Counted from the first letter of the stretch, positions 8,467 through 17,031 are shown. The stretch: DNA of 64,000 nucleotides from Vagococcus proximus (GCF_029143285.1 NZ_JAPDSH010000004.1:1-64000), one strand, 5' to 3'. The notes: generated by a model not told the origin, from the sequence alone. Translations and numbers: made by a program.

Positions 8467-8682
8467 ATGAAGAATTGTTTAAGTGAGATAAGAAAGCAAG
8501 CGAACCTAAGTCAAGAAACTTTAGCTAAAGAACTACGTGTCTCAAGGCAGACAATAAGTTCACTAGAAAGCGGAAAGTATAATCCATCGATTATTTTGGC
8601 GATGCGAATTGCTAGGCGATTTGATTTAGCGGTAGAGGATATTTTTATTTATGAGGAGGAAATTGATGATGCAAGTAAGTAA
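8467..8682 (+). CDS. XRE-family transcriptional regulator (YozG-like)
   Basis: A 71-residue single-domain Cro/C1-type regulator. The helix-turn-helix is LSQETLAKELRVSRQTISSLESGKYNPS, residues 14-41, and is followed by the typical IARRFDLAVEDIF. It overlaps the start of the next gene, a four-helix membrane protein, a pairing common in Firmicutes where the membrane protein is DUF2178-like. It probably represses its own operon through the paired repeats around the promoter. Confidence 0.9.
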   Translation: MKNCLSEIRKQANLSQETLAKELRVSRQTISSLESGKYNPSIILAMRIARRFDLAVEDIFIYEEEIDDASK

Positions 8683-9082
8683 TAAAAAAATATGGAGCTA
8701 TGTGATGTTAGGCATAGGAATAGGTTGTATTTTAGGGAGTTTAGTAGTAAAAGAAAGTACAATGAGTGGTTATATTATGGGGTTAGGCGCTGGTTTAATG
8801 GGGGCGTCGGTTGCTCAGTTAATTAAGTATCATAAATTATTTAATACAGAAGAAAAAAGGGAGTCGTATCAAATCGAAGTAGAAGATCCCAGAAATACGG
8901 AAATTAGAACAACAGCACGAGCTAGGGCAGGATTTTATTTGGATTGTGCGCTTGTGGGCTTGGTTTTAATTTTACCTTTTACTAACGCACCATTTTGGGT
9001 AACGGTGGTACTGATAGTGCTATTCTTAGGCTATGAAGTATTGACTTATAGTTTTATCAAACGATTAAATAATAAGATATAA
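8666..9082 (+). CDS. Membrane protein cotranscribed with XRE regulator
   Basis: About 138 residues with four hydrophobic segments arranged as two hairpins (near residues 10-27, 35-55, 89-106 and 110-128) around a polar middle containing EDPRNTEIRTTARARAGF. This EDERN/ARAxA-like pattern is seen in small DUF2178-type membrane proteins paired with XRE regulators. The start at 8666 (or 8669) is preferred over the in-frame ATG at 8651 because GAGGAGG at 8653-8659 sits correctly for it. The gene overlaps the upstream regulator by 17 bases. The function of this pair is unknown. Confidence 0.85.
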   Translation: MMQVSNKKIWSYVMLGIGIGCILGSLVVKESTMSGYIMGLGAGLMGASVAQLIKYHKLFNTEEKRESYQIEVEDPRNTEIRTTARARAGFYLDCALVGLVLILPFTNAPFWVTVVLIVLFLGYEVLTYSFIKRLNNKI

Positions 9083-9117
9083 AAAGAGCAGACGCTAATG
9101 TCTGCTCTTTTTATTTT
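9080..9117. terminator. Bidirectional terminator between convergent genes
   Basis: AAAAAGAGCAGAC-GCTAAT-GTCTGCTCTTTTT forms a stem with A and T flanks on both sides, serving the membrane protein gene and the minus-strand XRE gene. Confidence 0.9.
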
Positions 9118-9526
9118 ATTCTTGATAGAAATATTTTTTAACTAAGAAACTACCATCGATGACTAGGAATAGGCCAACGATTAACGTGAACCATGAAACG
9201 GTATCGTTCTTCAAGTACATGAATAGGCTGAAGGCGAGTAAGATAATGCCTGATACCAACATAGCTGTAAATGAAATTAAGTTCTGTGTTTTCTTTTGTT
9301 TTTTTATTTTTAAATCAGACTCTAAGTGCTCATCAGATTTGATTAGTTCATCTACTGAGACGTTGAAGTGTTTAGATAACAGCTTTAGGTTTTGAATATC
9401 AGGTAAGTTTTCGCCACGTTCCCAATTTGAAACCGCTTGTGGTGAAATATTTAACTTATTCGCTAACTCTTCTTGTGTCATATTAGCTTCTGTCCGTAAT
9501 TCTTCTATTTTTTTTGAAATACTCAT
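9116..9526 (-). CDS. XRE regulator fused to two transmembrane helices
   Basis: A 136-residue protein. The N-terminal Cro/C1 helix-turn-helix (MTQEELANKLNISPQAVSNWERG) occupies residues 16-38, a charged linker with DLKIKKQKKTQ follows, and two hydrophobic helices lie near 83-103 and 111-129. The DNA-binding domain would face the cytoplasm while tethered to the membrane. Proteins of this architecture are common in Firmicutes and mostly uncharacterised. It is monocistronic, convergent with the preceding operon and divergent from the uvrX-like gene. Confidence 0.88.
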   Translation of the reverse strand: MSISKKIEELRTEANMTQEELANKLNISPQAVSNWERGENLPDIQNLKLLSKHFNVSVDELIKSDEHLESDLKIKKQKKTQNLISFTAMLVSGIILLAFSLFMYLKNDTVSWFTLIVGLFLVIDGSFLVKKYFYQE

Positions 9527-9701
9527 AATAAATCGACCCTCTCTTTATTATAATGGCGTAAATGTTGTATAAAAACGAACCGATTAACATTAACAGTAAC
9601 CGTTATAGGCACATTATAGCAATCTTTTCTAAAAATGTCACAAACTAACTGATAATTTTCATACATTTGTTTCTAAAGTCTAAAATAATGACTGTTCCCC
9701 T

Positions 9702-9730
9702 TTACAAAACGAACGTACGTTTGTATTATA
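9702..9730 (+). promoter_or_regulatory. SOS promoter with LexA-like box for the uvrX-like gene
   Basis: TTTACA (9702-9707), 17 bases, then TATTAT (9725-9730). The spacer carries CGAAC-GTAC-GTTTG at 9711-9724, one base off the Gram-positive LexA/DinR consensus CGAAC-N4-GTTCG. A LexA site inside the spacer implies SOS induction of the polymerase gene. Confidence 0.85.
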
Positions 9731-9758
9731 GAGGTGTAAGAAATAAGAAGGTGATACA

Positions 9759-11057
9759 GTGACTATTTTTATGGACTATGCTAATGAGACTAGACGAGCA
9801 GTTCTTTGTATTGATGTTAAATCCTTTTTTGCATCAGTCGAATCGGTTAAACATGGGTTACATCCTCTTCAAAGTGAGGTAGTGGTCATGAGCCGAGGGA
9901 ACCAAAATGGTGGATTGGTATTAGCGGCTAGTCCAAAAGTAAAAGAAAAATATGGATTGAAAACAGGGTCGAGAAAGTATGAATTCCCACGTAAACACCA
10001 GATGTTGATTGTGCCACCGAGAATGGGGCTTTATGTGAGGGTTAATGGATTGATTAATCAAATTTTTCAGCAATACGCTGCTAAAGAAGACATTCATACT
10101 TATTCTATAGATGAGTCGTTTGTTGATATAACAGCAAGTTACCATCTATTTGGAACATCTGTTTACGAAGTGGCACAAAAAATTCAACGTCAGATTTGGG
10201 ATGAGCTTCGCCTTGCTGTTGCTGTTGGGATAGGTGATAATCCGCTGCTGGCTAAACTTGCTTTAGATAATGAAGCAAAGGATACCGTGTCGCATATTGC
10301 TTATTGGTCATACGAGTCTGTCTCAGAAACCATTTGGAAAATTCCTAAATTAACAGATATGTGGGGTATTGGAAGTCGGACAGCAAAACGGTTAAATACA
10401 CTCGGGATTTATTCTGTTTATGATTTATCACAAGCCGATGTGACACTTCTAAAAAAGCGTTTGGGTGTGATCGGAAGCCAACTCTATTACCATACTCACG
10501 GTATAGATAGAAGTGTGATAGCTCAGAAGCACATTATTCCACCAAGTTCCAAGTCGATAGGGACAAGTCAAGTATTAGAACGTGATTATACAAAACGTGA
10601 AGAGGTAGAGTTGATTATACGAGAAATGACGATTGTGTTGTCTGAACGCTTACGACAGACAGGTAAGCAGACCAGTTGTGTGTCTCTTTCGATTAGCTAC
10701 TCTAGGACGGAACAGTCCAAAAGTTGGTCGAAACAGTTAACGATTAGCCCAACGGATCAGACTAGAATACTTAGTGAAACCTTGCTCCATCTATTTAGAG
10801 AGCATAGAGAGAACAGAGCAGTTCGGACGATTGGTTTAAGTTTTGGAAAATTAGTCAATCAACCGTATCAGCAGCTCAGTTTATTTGACGAACCGGAACG
10901 ACAAGTTAAAGCGAGCCAGTTGGACAAAGTTGTTGATCAAGTGAAAAGTCATTATGGCAAGACGGCACTATTTCTTGCTAGTAGTTTACAGGAATCGGGC
11001 ACTTATATTAAACGAAGTCAATTGTTAGGAGGGCATCAGCGTGATAGTACAAGTTGA
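9759..11057 (+). CDS. uvrX: Y-family DNA polymerase (UvrX/UmuC-like)
   Basis: Translesion polymerase of the DinB/UmuC superfamily, 432 residues. The catalytic signature is visible: CIDVKSFFASVE near residues 17-28 for the first metal-binding aspartate, and YSIDESFVDIT near 115-125 for the second acidic pair. Helix-hairpin-helix thumb motifs (TDMWGIGSRTAKRLNTLGI) follow, then the little-finger domain. The GTG start at 9759 has AAGGTGAT upstream. It is under a LexA-like box and overlaps a YolD-like gene, the usual uvrX/yolD pairing of Firmicute plasmids, prophages and chromosomes. No prophage genes are adjacent. Confidence 0.93.
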   Translation: MTIFMDYANETRRAVLCIDVKSFFASVESVKHGLHPLQSEVVVMSRGNQNGGLVLAASPKVKEKYGLKTGSRKYEFPRKHQMLIVPPRMGLYVRVNGLINQIFQQYAAKEDIHTYSIDESFVDITASYHLFGTSVYEVAQKIQRQIWDELRLAVAVGIGDNPLLAKLALDNEAKDTVSHIAYWSYESVSETIWKIPKLTDMWGIGSRTAKRLNTLGIYSVYDLSQADVTLLKKRLGVIGSQLYYHTHGIDRSVIAQKHIIPPSSKSIGTSQVLERDYTKREEVELIIREMTIVLSERLRQTGKQTSCVSLSISYSRTEQSKSWSKQLTISPTDQTRILSETLLHLFREHRENRAVRTIGLSFGKLVNQPYQQLSLFDEPERQVKASQLDKVVDQVKSHYGKTALFLASSLQESGTYIKRSQLLGGHQRDSTS

Positions 11058-11184
11058 AGAAGACTACGAAGATAGAGGAATGATGAAGTGGCAAGGTTTT
11101 ATTCTGACAGAGCACGAAGAGGAATTACTCCAGTTACCAGAATTCAAAGAAATTGTTAAGAAAGTTGATGTGTACTGGGATTAA
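11041..11184 (+). CDS. YolD-like small protein
   Basis: A 47-residue product starting at GTG 11041 with AGGAGGG eight bases upstream, overlapping the polymerase gene by 17 bases. It has the YolD family core DRGMMKWQGFILTEHEEEL. YolD-like proteins accompany Y-family polymerases and are thought to regulate or assist them. It is shorter than typical YolD proteins (about 100 residues) and may be a minimal version. Confidence 0.75.
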   Translation: MIVQVEEDYEDRGMMKWQGFILTEHEEELLQLPEFKEIVKKVDVYWD

Positions 11185-11339
11185 ATTTATAGAATAGATT
11201 ATTAAGTTTTTTAAATAATGGATTATATTTAAGAAAGTCAACACAAAACAAATGTTAAGTGGTAAAATAAATAAGAAGAGTGTACGAATAACTCTCGTTA
11301 ATAACAAGGTCTAATTAGAGTAACAAGGAGGAATTTTAT

Positions 11340-12446
11340 ATGTGTACAGGTGTAGGATTTATTACAAAAGATGGCAATACAGTATTTGGTAGAACGCAAG
11401 AATATGCGATGCCACTACCAGTTCAAGGGGCAATCATTCCAAGAGGATATGTTTCAACTAGTCAGTTGTTAACGCCAGTGACATTTAAGTATGCGACTGT
11501 CGCAATTGTTATGGATGGTAAAATGAAAGATATGAATCTAGCTGAACAATTAAAAGCATTTAACCCAGAGATGGCTGCTTTAGTTGATCAATCTGAAGAA
11601 ACAGAAATGATTATGGATGGTGTTAATGAAAAAGGTTTAGCAGGTGGGTCATTCTACTTTGGTAATGGCTATAACAAATATGCTGAAGTTGAAGATATCA
11701 AGGCTGCAGGTAAAACACCAATGCGTGGAGAAGAGATTGTCACTTATGTATTGGCTAACTATAGCTCAGTAGAAGATATTAAAACTAACATTAACAACGA
11801 CGTTCAAGCTGCAAACGTAAAAAATGTTTTGGGTGTCGCACAACCGCAACATTACGTCTTCTATGATAATACAGGTGCCTCAATCGCAGTAGAACCTGAT
11901 AATTATGATGGTTTTACTATTACTGAAAATACAGCTATGGTATTTACTAATACACCGCATATGGACTGGCATTTAAAAAACTTACAAAATTATGTAGGTC
12001 TTGATTACTATAAAAATGAACCTCGTGAAATTGGAACAACTATGGCGATGTCAGCAGGTAAAGGAAGTGGCGTCTTTGGTTTACCAGGTGATTTCACACC
12101 TCAGTCTCGCTTTGCTCGTGCCGGTGTTTTAAGAAACTTAATGGTTCAACCTAAAGATTCTGAAGAAGGGTTGCACCGTGTCTACAATTTATTAAATCAA
12201 TTTGATTTACCGTATGGTATTGTTCGTACACCGGGTGAAATGATTAAAGGGGAAGATGCGGTTCATTACACAGAATACACATCAGCTTACAGTTTGGACC
12301 CTAATAATCTTGTTTTAACAGTAAGAACATTTGAAGATGGTCAAATCCAACGTTTAGAGATGACACCAGATATGTTCGAAGGTGACAAAGTATTACGCGC
12401 CGCTGTCTCAAGAAAACAAACATATAATGTTCTATCAGCAAATTAA
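11340..12446 (+). CDS. Choloylglycine hydrolase family (bile salt hydrolase/penicillin V acylase-like)
   Basis: An N-terminal nucleophile amidohydrolase of 368 residues. Cys2 (MCTGVGF) would become the catalytic N-terminal residue after Met removal, and Arg18 of FGRT is the conserved binding residue. Glu21 replaces the Asp usual at that position. FTNTPHMDWHLKNLQNYVGL matches the asparagine-containing block of bile salt hydrolases. It is longer than classical bile salt hydrolases (about 325). Substrate could be bile salts, penicillin V, acyl-homoserine lactones or other linear amides and cannot be told from sequence. The ribosome site is AAGGAGG. The gene is monocistronic, with a terminator after it. 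Confidence 0.85.
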   Translation: MCTGVGFITKDGNTVFGRTQEYAMPLPVQGAIIPRGYVSTSQLLTPVTFKYATVAIVMDGKMKDMNLAEQLKAFNPEMAALVDQSEETEMIMDGVNEKGLAGGSFYFGNGYNKYAEVEDIKAAGKTPMRGEEIVTYVLANYSSVEDIKTNINNDVQAANVKNVLGVAQPQHYVFYDNTGASIAVEPDNYDGFTITENTAMVFTNTPHMDWHLKNLQNYVGLDYYKNEPREIGTTMAMSAGKGSGVFGLPGDFTPQSRFARAGVLRNLMVQPKDSEEGLHRVYNLLNQFDLPYGIVRTPGEMIKGEDAVHYTEYTSAYSLDPNNLVLTVRTFEDGQIQRLEMTPDMFEGDKVLRAAVSRKQTYNVLSAN

Positions 12447-12456
12447 TTAATAAAAT

Positions 12457-12497
12457 AAAAAACAGCCTAGAAGCCCCAACTTCTAAGCTGTTTTTTA
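12457..12497. terminator. Bidirectional terminator
   Basis: AAAAAACAGCCTAGAAG pairs with CTTCTAAGCTGTTTTTT with one mismatch, between the convergent hydrolase and YdeI-like genes. Confidence 0.88.
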
Positions 12498-13181
12498 TTT
12501 TAAAGATTGTCTATAAAGGTCATGACTTTTAAATCCTGCTTTTAGGCAAGTAATCATGGTATCTGTTCGTTTGGTTTGAGTCACTTGTTGTTTAGCGCTA
12601 AAAATAAAACGCGCCCAACTGCGTTGATAACCAGGAGTCAAGGCTTCAAAGAATAGCCGTTCATCTGGGTGAGTATTAAGTAAATTTATAACATCTGGAA
12701 CTAAGTGATCATAGTCGGAAGCGATTTGGCTCTTAGTAGGTAATTTTAGCTGTTGTTTGGTGCTGTATTTAAGTCCGACTATTGTAAAAGTGTCATCAAG
12801 GCTAACCATTCTAGAAAATTTAAGGAGACTATTGGGGACATATCCCTCTTCATCTACCTCTAAGCTAGGTAAAATTTCATCTCGATGGACATAGGTATTG
12901 TACATTTTATTTCCTTTTTTGGGATAAGCAATAAAGAAGTAGCCATTTTCTTTTAAAAGTTGTAAATAATTGACCTGTGTAACCAATTCTTTCATGTCAT
13001 CCATCGTTAAAGCGAAAGCTATAATTAAATCATAAGAAGCTTCTAAAACATCACAATCACAGTTGGTTAATTCTAAATCTAAAGTGTAGCCTTTAGGCTG
13101 TTTAAGAATTAGTTTACTAGGATATTTCGTCAAATTTAGTTTCTTGATTATCGGATGTGGTGTCACAGAGTATCCCTCCAT
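12495..13181 (-). CDS. YdeI/OmpD-associated family protein
   Basis: A 228-residue soluble protein. The C-terminal third (FFEALTPGYQRSWARFIFSAKQ, then RTDTMITCLKAG) matches the conserved end of the YdeI/OmpD-associated family, members of which have been linked to bacteriocin protection. The N-terminal half (YDLIIAFALTMDDMKELVTQV, then GYFFIAYPKKGNKMYNTYVHRDEI) is a separate alpha/beta domain seen fused to YdeI in other bacteria. The molecular function is unknown. It stands alone between a terminator and the divergent terC gene. Confidence 0.75.
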   Translation of the reverse strand: MEGYSVTPHPIIKKLNLTKYPSKLILKQPKGYTLDLELTNCDCDVLEASYDLIIAFALTMDDMKELVTQVNYLQLLKENGYFFIAYPKKGNKMYNTYVHRDEILPSLEVDEEGYVPNSLLKFSRMVSLDDTFTIVGLKYSTKQQLKLPTKSQIASDYDHLVPDVINLLNTHPDERLFFEALTPGYQRSWARFIFSAKQQVTQTKRTDTMITCLKAGFKSHDLYRQSLK

Positions 13182-13332
13182 AAGTTGAATTGTTACTTGT
13201 AGTTTATCATAATCCTGAGATTTGAGAAATAAACAAGATTATGAGATTAAATTAATGAAAGTTTACAGAAAATATGAGATACTATTCTTTGTGATTTTAA
13301 AATTTAAAATTGAAGTGAAAGAGGCGTATGGT

Positions 13333-14061
13333 GTGAATGTATTAGTCGAATTGTATCAACCGTTTTTTGATAAAACGAACTGGATTAATTTTTTTAGCTC
13401 GTCAAGTTCTTGGATGTTATTGTTATCGCTGATTGTTATGGAGTGTTTGTTATCAGTTGATAATGCAGTTGTATTAGCGGCTCAAACGAAAACTTTAGAT
13501 AGTGAATCAGATCGTCGTAAGGCGTTATCTTATGGTTTGTGGGGGGCTTACTTATTCCGCTTTATCGCCATTGGATTAGGAACATATTTAATTAATCTAT
13601 GGCAAATAAAAGTAGCTGGTGCGTTATATTTAATCTATTTAGCTTATGCTCACTTTTTCAAACCAACAAAAGAAATTCAAATTAATGAAAATGCAAGTAC
13701 TAAGAGTTTTTGGAAAACCGTGTTATCTATCGAGTTAATGGATATTGCCTTTTCAGTAGATGCCGTATTAGCATCACTTGCTGTAGCAGATAATCCTGTT
13801 GTTATTTTATTAGGTGGCTTTATTGGTATCCTATGTATGCGTGGTATCGCTCAAGTGATTGCCCGTTGGATGGATAGAATACCAGAACTTGAAGGTATGG
13901 CTTACTTCTTAATCTTCTTTATCGGAATCAAATTATTCTTATCTATTCCAATGATCGATTTTGAAATTCCAGCGAGTGTCTTTGCTGGTGTGGTAGCATT
14001 ATCGTTTATTGTAACGATTGCACTTAATAAATATCGTCAGAGCAAAAAAGTTTCAAATTAA
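13333..14061 (+). CDS. TerC-family membrane protein
   Basis: A seven-helix TerC-superfamily protein of 242 residues from the GTG at 13333, chosen because AAAGAGG lies about 10 bases upstream; an in-frame ATG at 13222 would add a poorly conserved 37-residue extension. The paired acidic motifs are ECLLSVDNAVVLA in the N-terminal half and ELMDIAFSVDAVLA in the C-terminal half. TerC-family proteins of Bacillus take part in manganese export linked to exoenzyme metalation; that role is an inference here. I looked for a yybP-ykoY manganese riboswitch upstream and saw none. Confidence 0.88.
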   Translation: MNVLVELYQPFFDKTNWINFFSSSSSWMLLLSLIVMECLLSVDNAVVLAAQTKTLDSESDRRKALSYGLWGAYLFRFIAIGLGTYLINLWQIKVAGALYLIYLAYAHFFKPTKEIQINENASTKSFWKTVLSIELMDIAFSVDAVLASLAVADNPVVILLGGFIGILCMRGIAQVIARWMDRIPELEGMAYFLIFFIGIKLFLSIPMIDFEIPASVFAGVVALSFIVTIALNKYRQSKKVSN

Positions 14062-14070
14062 TTATAAATA

Positions 14071-14126
14071 AAAGTCCTCATATGTAGACGTCTGTATAGA
14101 CTAACCTATGTATGAGGGCTTTTTTA
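14071..14126 (+). terminator. Terminator after the terC gene
   Basis: AAGTCCTCATA pairs with TATGAGGGCTTTTTT across a loop of about 28 bases that can fold further. It overlaps the last codons of the minus-strand gene that follows. Confidence 0.7.
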
Positions 14127-14386
14127 TATGAATAAATAGAAAAAATAATAAGGATGAGAACGGCTATAAATAAAGGGGTGATGTAGGTAAAGATAAACCG
14201 ATAAAAATGAAGACCTATTCTTTTCTCAGTATCATAGCGCGGGTCATTAAGGTCTCGTTTAAATTGATCAGGTGTACGACTAAAAAATAATGCCCCTGTT
14301 AGTGTTGTAAGGAAAGCAATTAAGGTGAGGATGCCAGAAATAAGTAAGAGGATGAGCAAGAGAGTCGTGATAGTTTCGATTGTCAT
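14078..14386 (-). CDS. Small membrane protein, hypothetical
   Basis: The most plausible start is the ATG at 14386, preceded on the minus strand by AAAGGAAAATT; a longer open frame to 14557 has no ribosome site. The product is 102 residues with two long hydrophobic helices (about 7-32 and 63-83) and a polar loop containing RTPDQFKRDLNDPRYDTEKR. I know no function. The C-terminal codons fall within the convergent terminator, so the true end may be less constrained. Confidence 0.6.
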   Translation of the reverse strand: MTIETITTLLLILLLISGILTLIAFLTTLTGALFFSRTPDQFKRDLNDPRYDTEKRIGLHFYRFIFTYITPLFIAVLILIIFSIYSYKKALIHRLVYTDVYI

Positions 14387-14546
14387 CGTTAATTTTCCTT
14401 TCGTGTTCAGAGTATCTGTTACCAAGTAGTATAGACTTAAAGAATTATTAAGACAACCTTGATCAGATAGGTTTAGTAATCTCTTTCTATGGACTTTTGG
14501 CGGTAACGTGAGAAAATTAATGGGAGTAATTCTATTAATCAAAGGG

Positions 14547-15089
14547 GTGACTATCATCGAAATAAATAAATTATTAAAAGCAAAACGTCAAGAGTTATCT
14601 TTAACACAAGAACAGGTAGCAGAAAAGATATATGTCTCTCAGAAATCTGTTTCAAATTGGGAGACAGGTAAAACCTATCCTGATATCGAGAGTTTAGTTC
14701 GCTTGGCAACTTTATACGAGTTATCTTTAGATAACTTATTGTTAGAAGAACCAAAGGCAGTTGAGGCGAGTACAGAGCAAACAAAGCGAACAGTATTAAA
14801 AAAACTATCACTTTTCCCATTTTTAACAATAATTGTCTTGGTAATCATCTTACTTGGACAAAAATGGTGGGGAGAACTTTCGGAAGAAGTCAGTCTTTTA
14901 ATTAGTTTAGCAGTGGTATTAAATCTTGTTCCGCTATACAGTTTAACGAAAAAGGAAATAGGGGAAACAAAAAATAGCAGCGATCAAGCGAGTCGTTTGA
15001 AAAATAACGGAAGGCTTGTTTTTATCGTGTTAGTGACGATAATTGGGTGTTTTTTAATCTATAAAGTTCCAAGTTTAGTATCCGATTAA
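14547..15089 (+). CDS. XRE regulator with C-terminal transmembrane helices
   Basis: About 180 residues. The Cro/C1 helix-turn-helix is LTQEQVAEKIYVSQKSVSNWETGKTYPD, beginning about 20 residues in. A linker precedes three hydrophobic segments (LFPFLTIIVLVIILL, LISLAVVLNLVPLYSL and VFIVLVTIIGCFLIY). The start is unclear: the best ribosome site, AAAGGGGTGA at 14541-14550, points at ATC codons at 14553 or 14556. The GTG at 14547, used here, lies inside that site, and the GTG at 14508 has no ribosome site. It lies 78 bases upstream of the two-component system and may be linked to it. Confidence 0.75.
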   Translation: MTIIEINKLLKAKRQELSLTQEQVAEKIYVSQKSVSNWETGKTYPDIESLVRLATLYELSLDNLLLEEPKAVEASTEQTKRTVLKKLSLFPFLTIIVLVIILLGQKWWGELSEEVSLLISLAVVLNLVPLYSLTKKEIGETKNSSDQASRLKNNGRLVFIVLVTIIGCFLIYKVPSLVSD

Positions 15090-15167
15090 CGCTTGCAATA
15101 AGACTGAAGCTTGTGTTTTAATCAGAGAGATGTAAGACAAAGTTCAAGATAGAAAGCGATGTGACCT

Positions 15168-15857
15168 ATGAAAGTACTAATAGTAGAAGACGAGACAGAT
15201 TTACGTGCAACCTTAGCAGAAGGCTTGAGACTATCTGGCTATGCAGTAGATGAAGCTGAAGATGGTGATCAAGCGTTGTTTCTTTATGAAACAGAAGGGT
15301 ACGATCTAATTATCTTAGACATTAATTTACCGAAACGAAACGGTTTTTCAGTATTAGAGCGGATTCGTCAGTCAGACTTAGAGACAAAGATTCTAATGTT
15401 AAGTGCCCGTTCACAGGTAGAGGATAAGATTAAGGGGCTGGATGTTGGCGCTAATGATTATTTAACAAAGCCTTTTGATTTTAATGAACTCGAGGCCCGC
15501 ATCCGTAATTTGTTGCGTCGTCAGTTTATCCAAGAACCAGAAGAACTTTGCTTTGATAAAGTGGTATTGAGTACCGCTAAGAACGAGGTGACGATTTCAG
15601 GAACTATCTTGAAATTAACAAAAAAAGAATTTTCTATTTTACGTTATTTAATGACGAATTCAACTAAAGTCATCAGTCAAGAAGAGCTAATTTCTCATGT
15701 ATGGGACAGTGGTGCTAATCCGTTTAGTCACTCGATTCGTGTGCATATAGCCTCTCTTCGTAAGAAGTTAAAGGAACAGCTAGGCTATGACATTATCGTG
15801 ACAAAAGTCGGGGTAGGTTACGTCTTAGAGGCTAGAGCAGGTGATGGAAATGGTTAA
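15168..15857 (+). CDS. OmpR/PhoB-family response regulator
   Basis: 229 residues. The receiver domain has the phosphoacceptor Asp51 (LIILDINLP) and conserved Lys101 (YLTKPF); a winged-helix DNA-binding domain follows from about 130 (KLTKKEFSILRYL, then HVWDSGANPFSHSIRVHIASLRKKL). It overlaps the histidine kinase gene by 17 bases. Two MacB-type ABC proteins lie immediately downstream and are the most likely regulated targets. Confidence 0.95.
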   Translation: MKVLIVEDETDLRATLAEGLRLSGYAVDEAEDGDQALFLYETEGYDLIILDINLPKRNGFSVLERIRQSDLETKILMLSARSQVEDKIKGLDVGANDYLTKPFDFNELEARIRNLLRRQFIQEPEELCFDKVVLSTAKNEVTISGTILKLTKKEFSILRYLMTNSTKVISQEELISHVWDSGANPFSHSIRVHIASLRKKLKEQLGYDIIVTKVGVGYVLEARAGDGNG

Positions 15858-17031
15858 AAATCAGCCAATTCGAGTGAAGTTGATGGTCGTAACCATGAGC
15901 GTGTTATTGATTTGTTGTCTAGGGTTGACGGTGTTTACAACATTATCTGCTAAAAGAATGTCACATCAGATTGCCTCAACGACTATCCCAGCTGTCAAAA
16001 TTAATGGCGCAGATGATGCAGTTGAAGAGAGCTTTCCAGCACTGCCTATGAGTGAAGCACCAGCACTGCCGGATCCGGCTGAAGTGAAAGTCAAACAAGA
16101 GAATATTTTAAAGCGGTATTATCTAAGTAGTTTTGGTTATATGGTGGGGATTATTATCGTAGGTGGCTTATTAGCGTATTACCTTTCAGGGCGTGCTATG
16201 GGAAGTCTAGTAGACTTAAATACTAAGATTAAAAATAGTTCAGTAGATACACTAGCAGATGAATTAGAAGTTCCCCCTACACATGATGAGATAGCTGAAT
16301 TAACGGTTTCTTTTAATAAGATGACACGCAAGTTGAAAGAGTCCTTTGATTTTCAACAGCAGTTTTCAGCTAATGTAGCCCATGAACTTCGCACACCTTT
16401 AACGGTTCTTAATACAAAATTAGAGGTCATTAAACGTAAGAATCCAGAGTTAGATCAGGAAAGTACTCGTTTTATAGATGAATTAAGTCTACAAGTAGGA
16501 CGTTTGATTGAGATGGTGGAGAAATTGCTGCAATTGACGCATGAGTACCAGTTAGAAGAGCAAAGTACGATTTTAGCAGAGGATTTAATCAATAGCATTT
16601 TGCCAGACTTTTCGGAAAGTATTCAAGAAAAAGAGATAAGTGTAACAGTTGAGTTAGGCGAACAGGAATTAACGGGTGACTTAGAATTACTGTACCGTGC
16701 ATTTTATAATGTGATTGAAAATGGGTTGAAATATAATGTACAAGGTGGCAGTTTAACAATAACAGGAACTGAAACACAGGACTCTTCCCAATTTGTAATT
16801 GCGGATACAGGTATTGGTATTCCGAAAGAATATCAGGACGACGTTTTTCAGTCGTTATTTCGTGTAGATGATGCAAGAGACCGTAAAGTCGGTGGCGTCG
16901 GTTTGGGATTAGCTATTGTGAAGAAAATTATAGAGGCCCATCAAGGCACTATTACTGTAGAAGATAATCAAGAAGAGGGTAGAGGAGCAGCATTTAGTCT
17001 AACACTACCAAACAAAAAGGAAGCGAGCTAA
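15841..17031 (+). CDS. Sensor histidine kinase
   Basis: 396 residues. A transmembrane helix at about 15-36, an extracellular segment of about 60 residues (acidic and proline-rich, including EESFPALPMSEAPALPDPAE), a second helix at about 99-116 and a HAMP-like linker come first. The HisKA domain has phosphorylated His181 (NVAHELRTPLTVL) and the HATPase domain has N, G1 and G2 boxes (NVIENGLKYN, DTGIGIP, GVGLGLAIV). The start is a GTG/ATG pair at 15841/15844. The small sensory loop suits sensing of a membrane-active or ionic signal, possibly cationic peptide; that is inference. Confidence 0.94.
   Translation: MMEMVKNQPIRVKLMVVTMSVLLICCLGLTVFTTLSAKRMSHQIASTTIPAVKINGADDAVEESFPALPMSEAPALPDPAEVKVKQENILKRYYLSSFGYMVGIIIVGGLLAYYLSGRAMGSLVDLNTKIKNSSVDTLADELEVPPTHDEIAELTVSFNKMTRKLKESFDFQQQFSANVAHELRTPLTVLNTKLEVIKRKNPELDQESTRFIDELSLQVGRLIEMVEKLLQLTHEYQLEEQSTILAEDLINSILPDFSESIQEKEISVTVELGEQELTGDLELLYRAFYNVIENGLKYNVQGGSLTITGTETQDSSQFVIADTGIGIPKEYQDDVFQSLFRVDDARDRKVGGVGLGLAIVKKIIEAHQGTITVEDNQEEGRGAAFSLTLPNKKEAS

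Noticed and set aside
9541-9700. Tandem AACCG/TTAAC-rich repeats between the XRE and uvrX genes as an operator
   Set aside because: The repeats are short and irregular; only a TATAAT for the minus-strand XRE gene was reasonably clear, so no operator is claimed.
13182-13332. A yybP-ykoY manganese riboswitch ahead of the terC gene
   Set aside because: The leader is short and lacks the paired purine-rich junction sequences and the long helices of that riboswitch.
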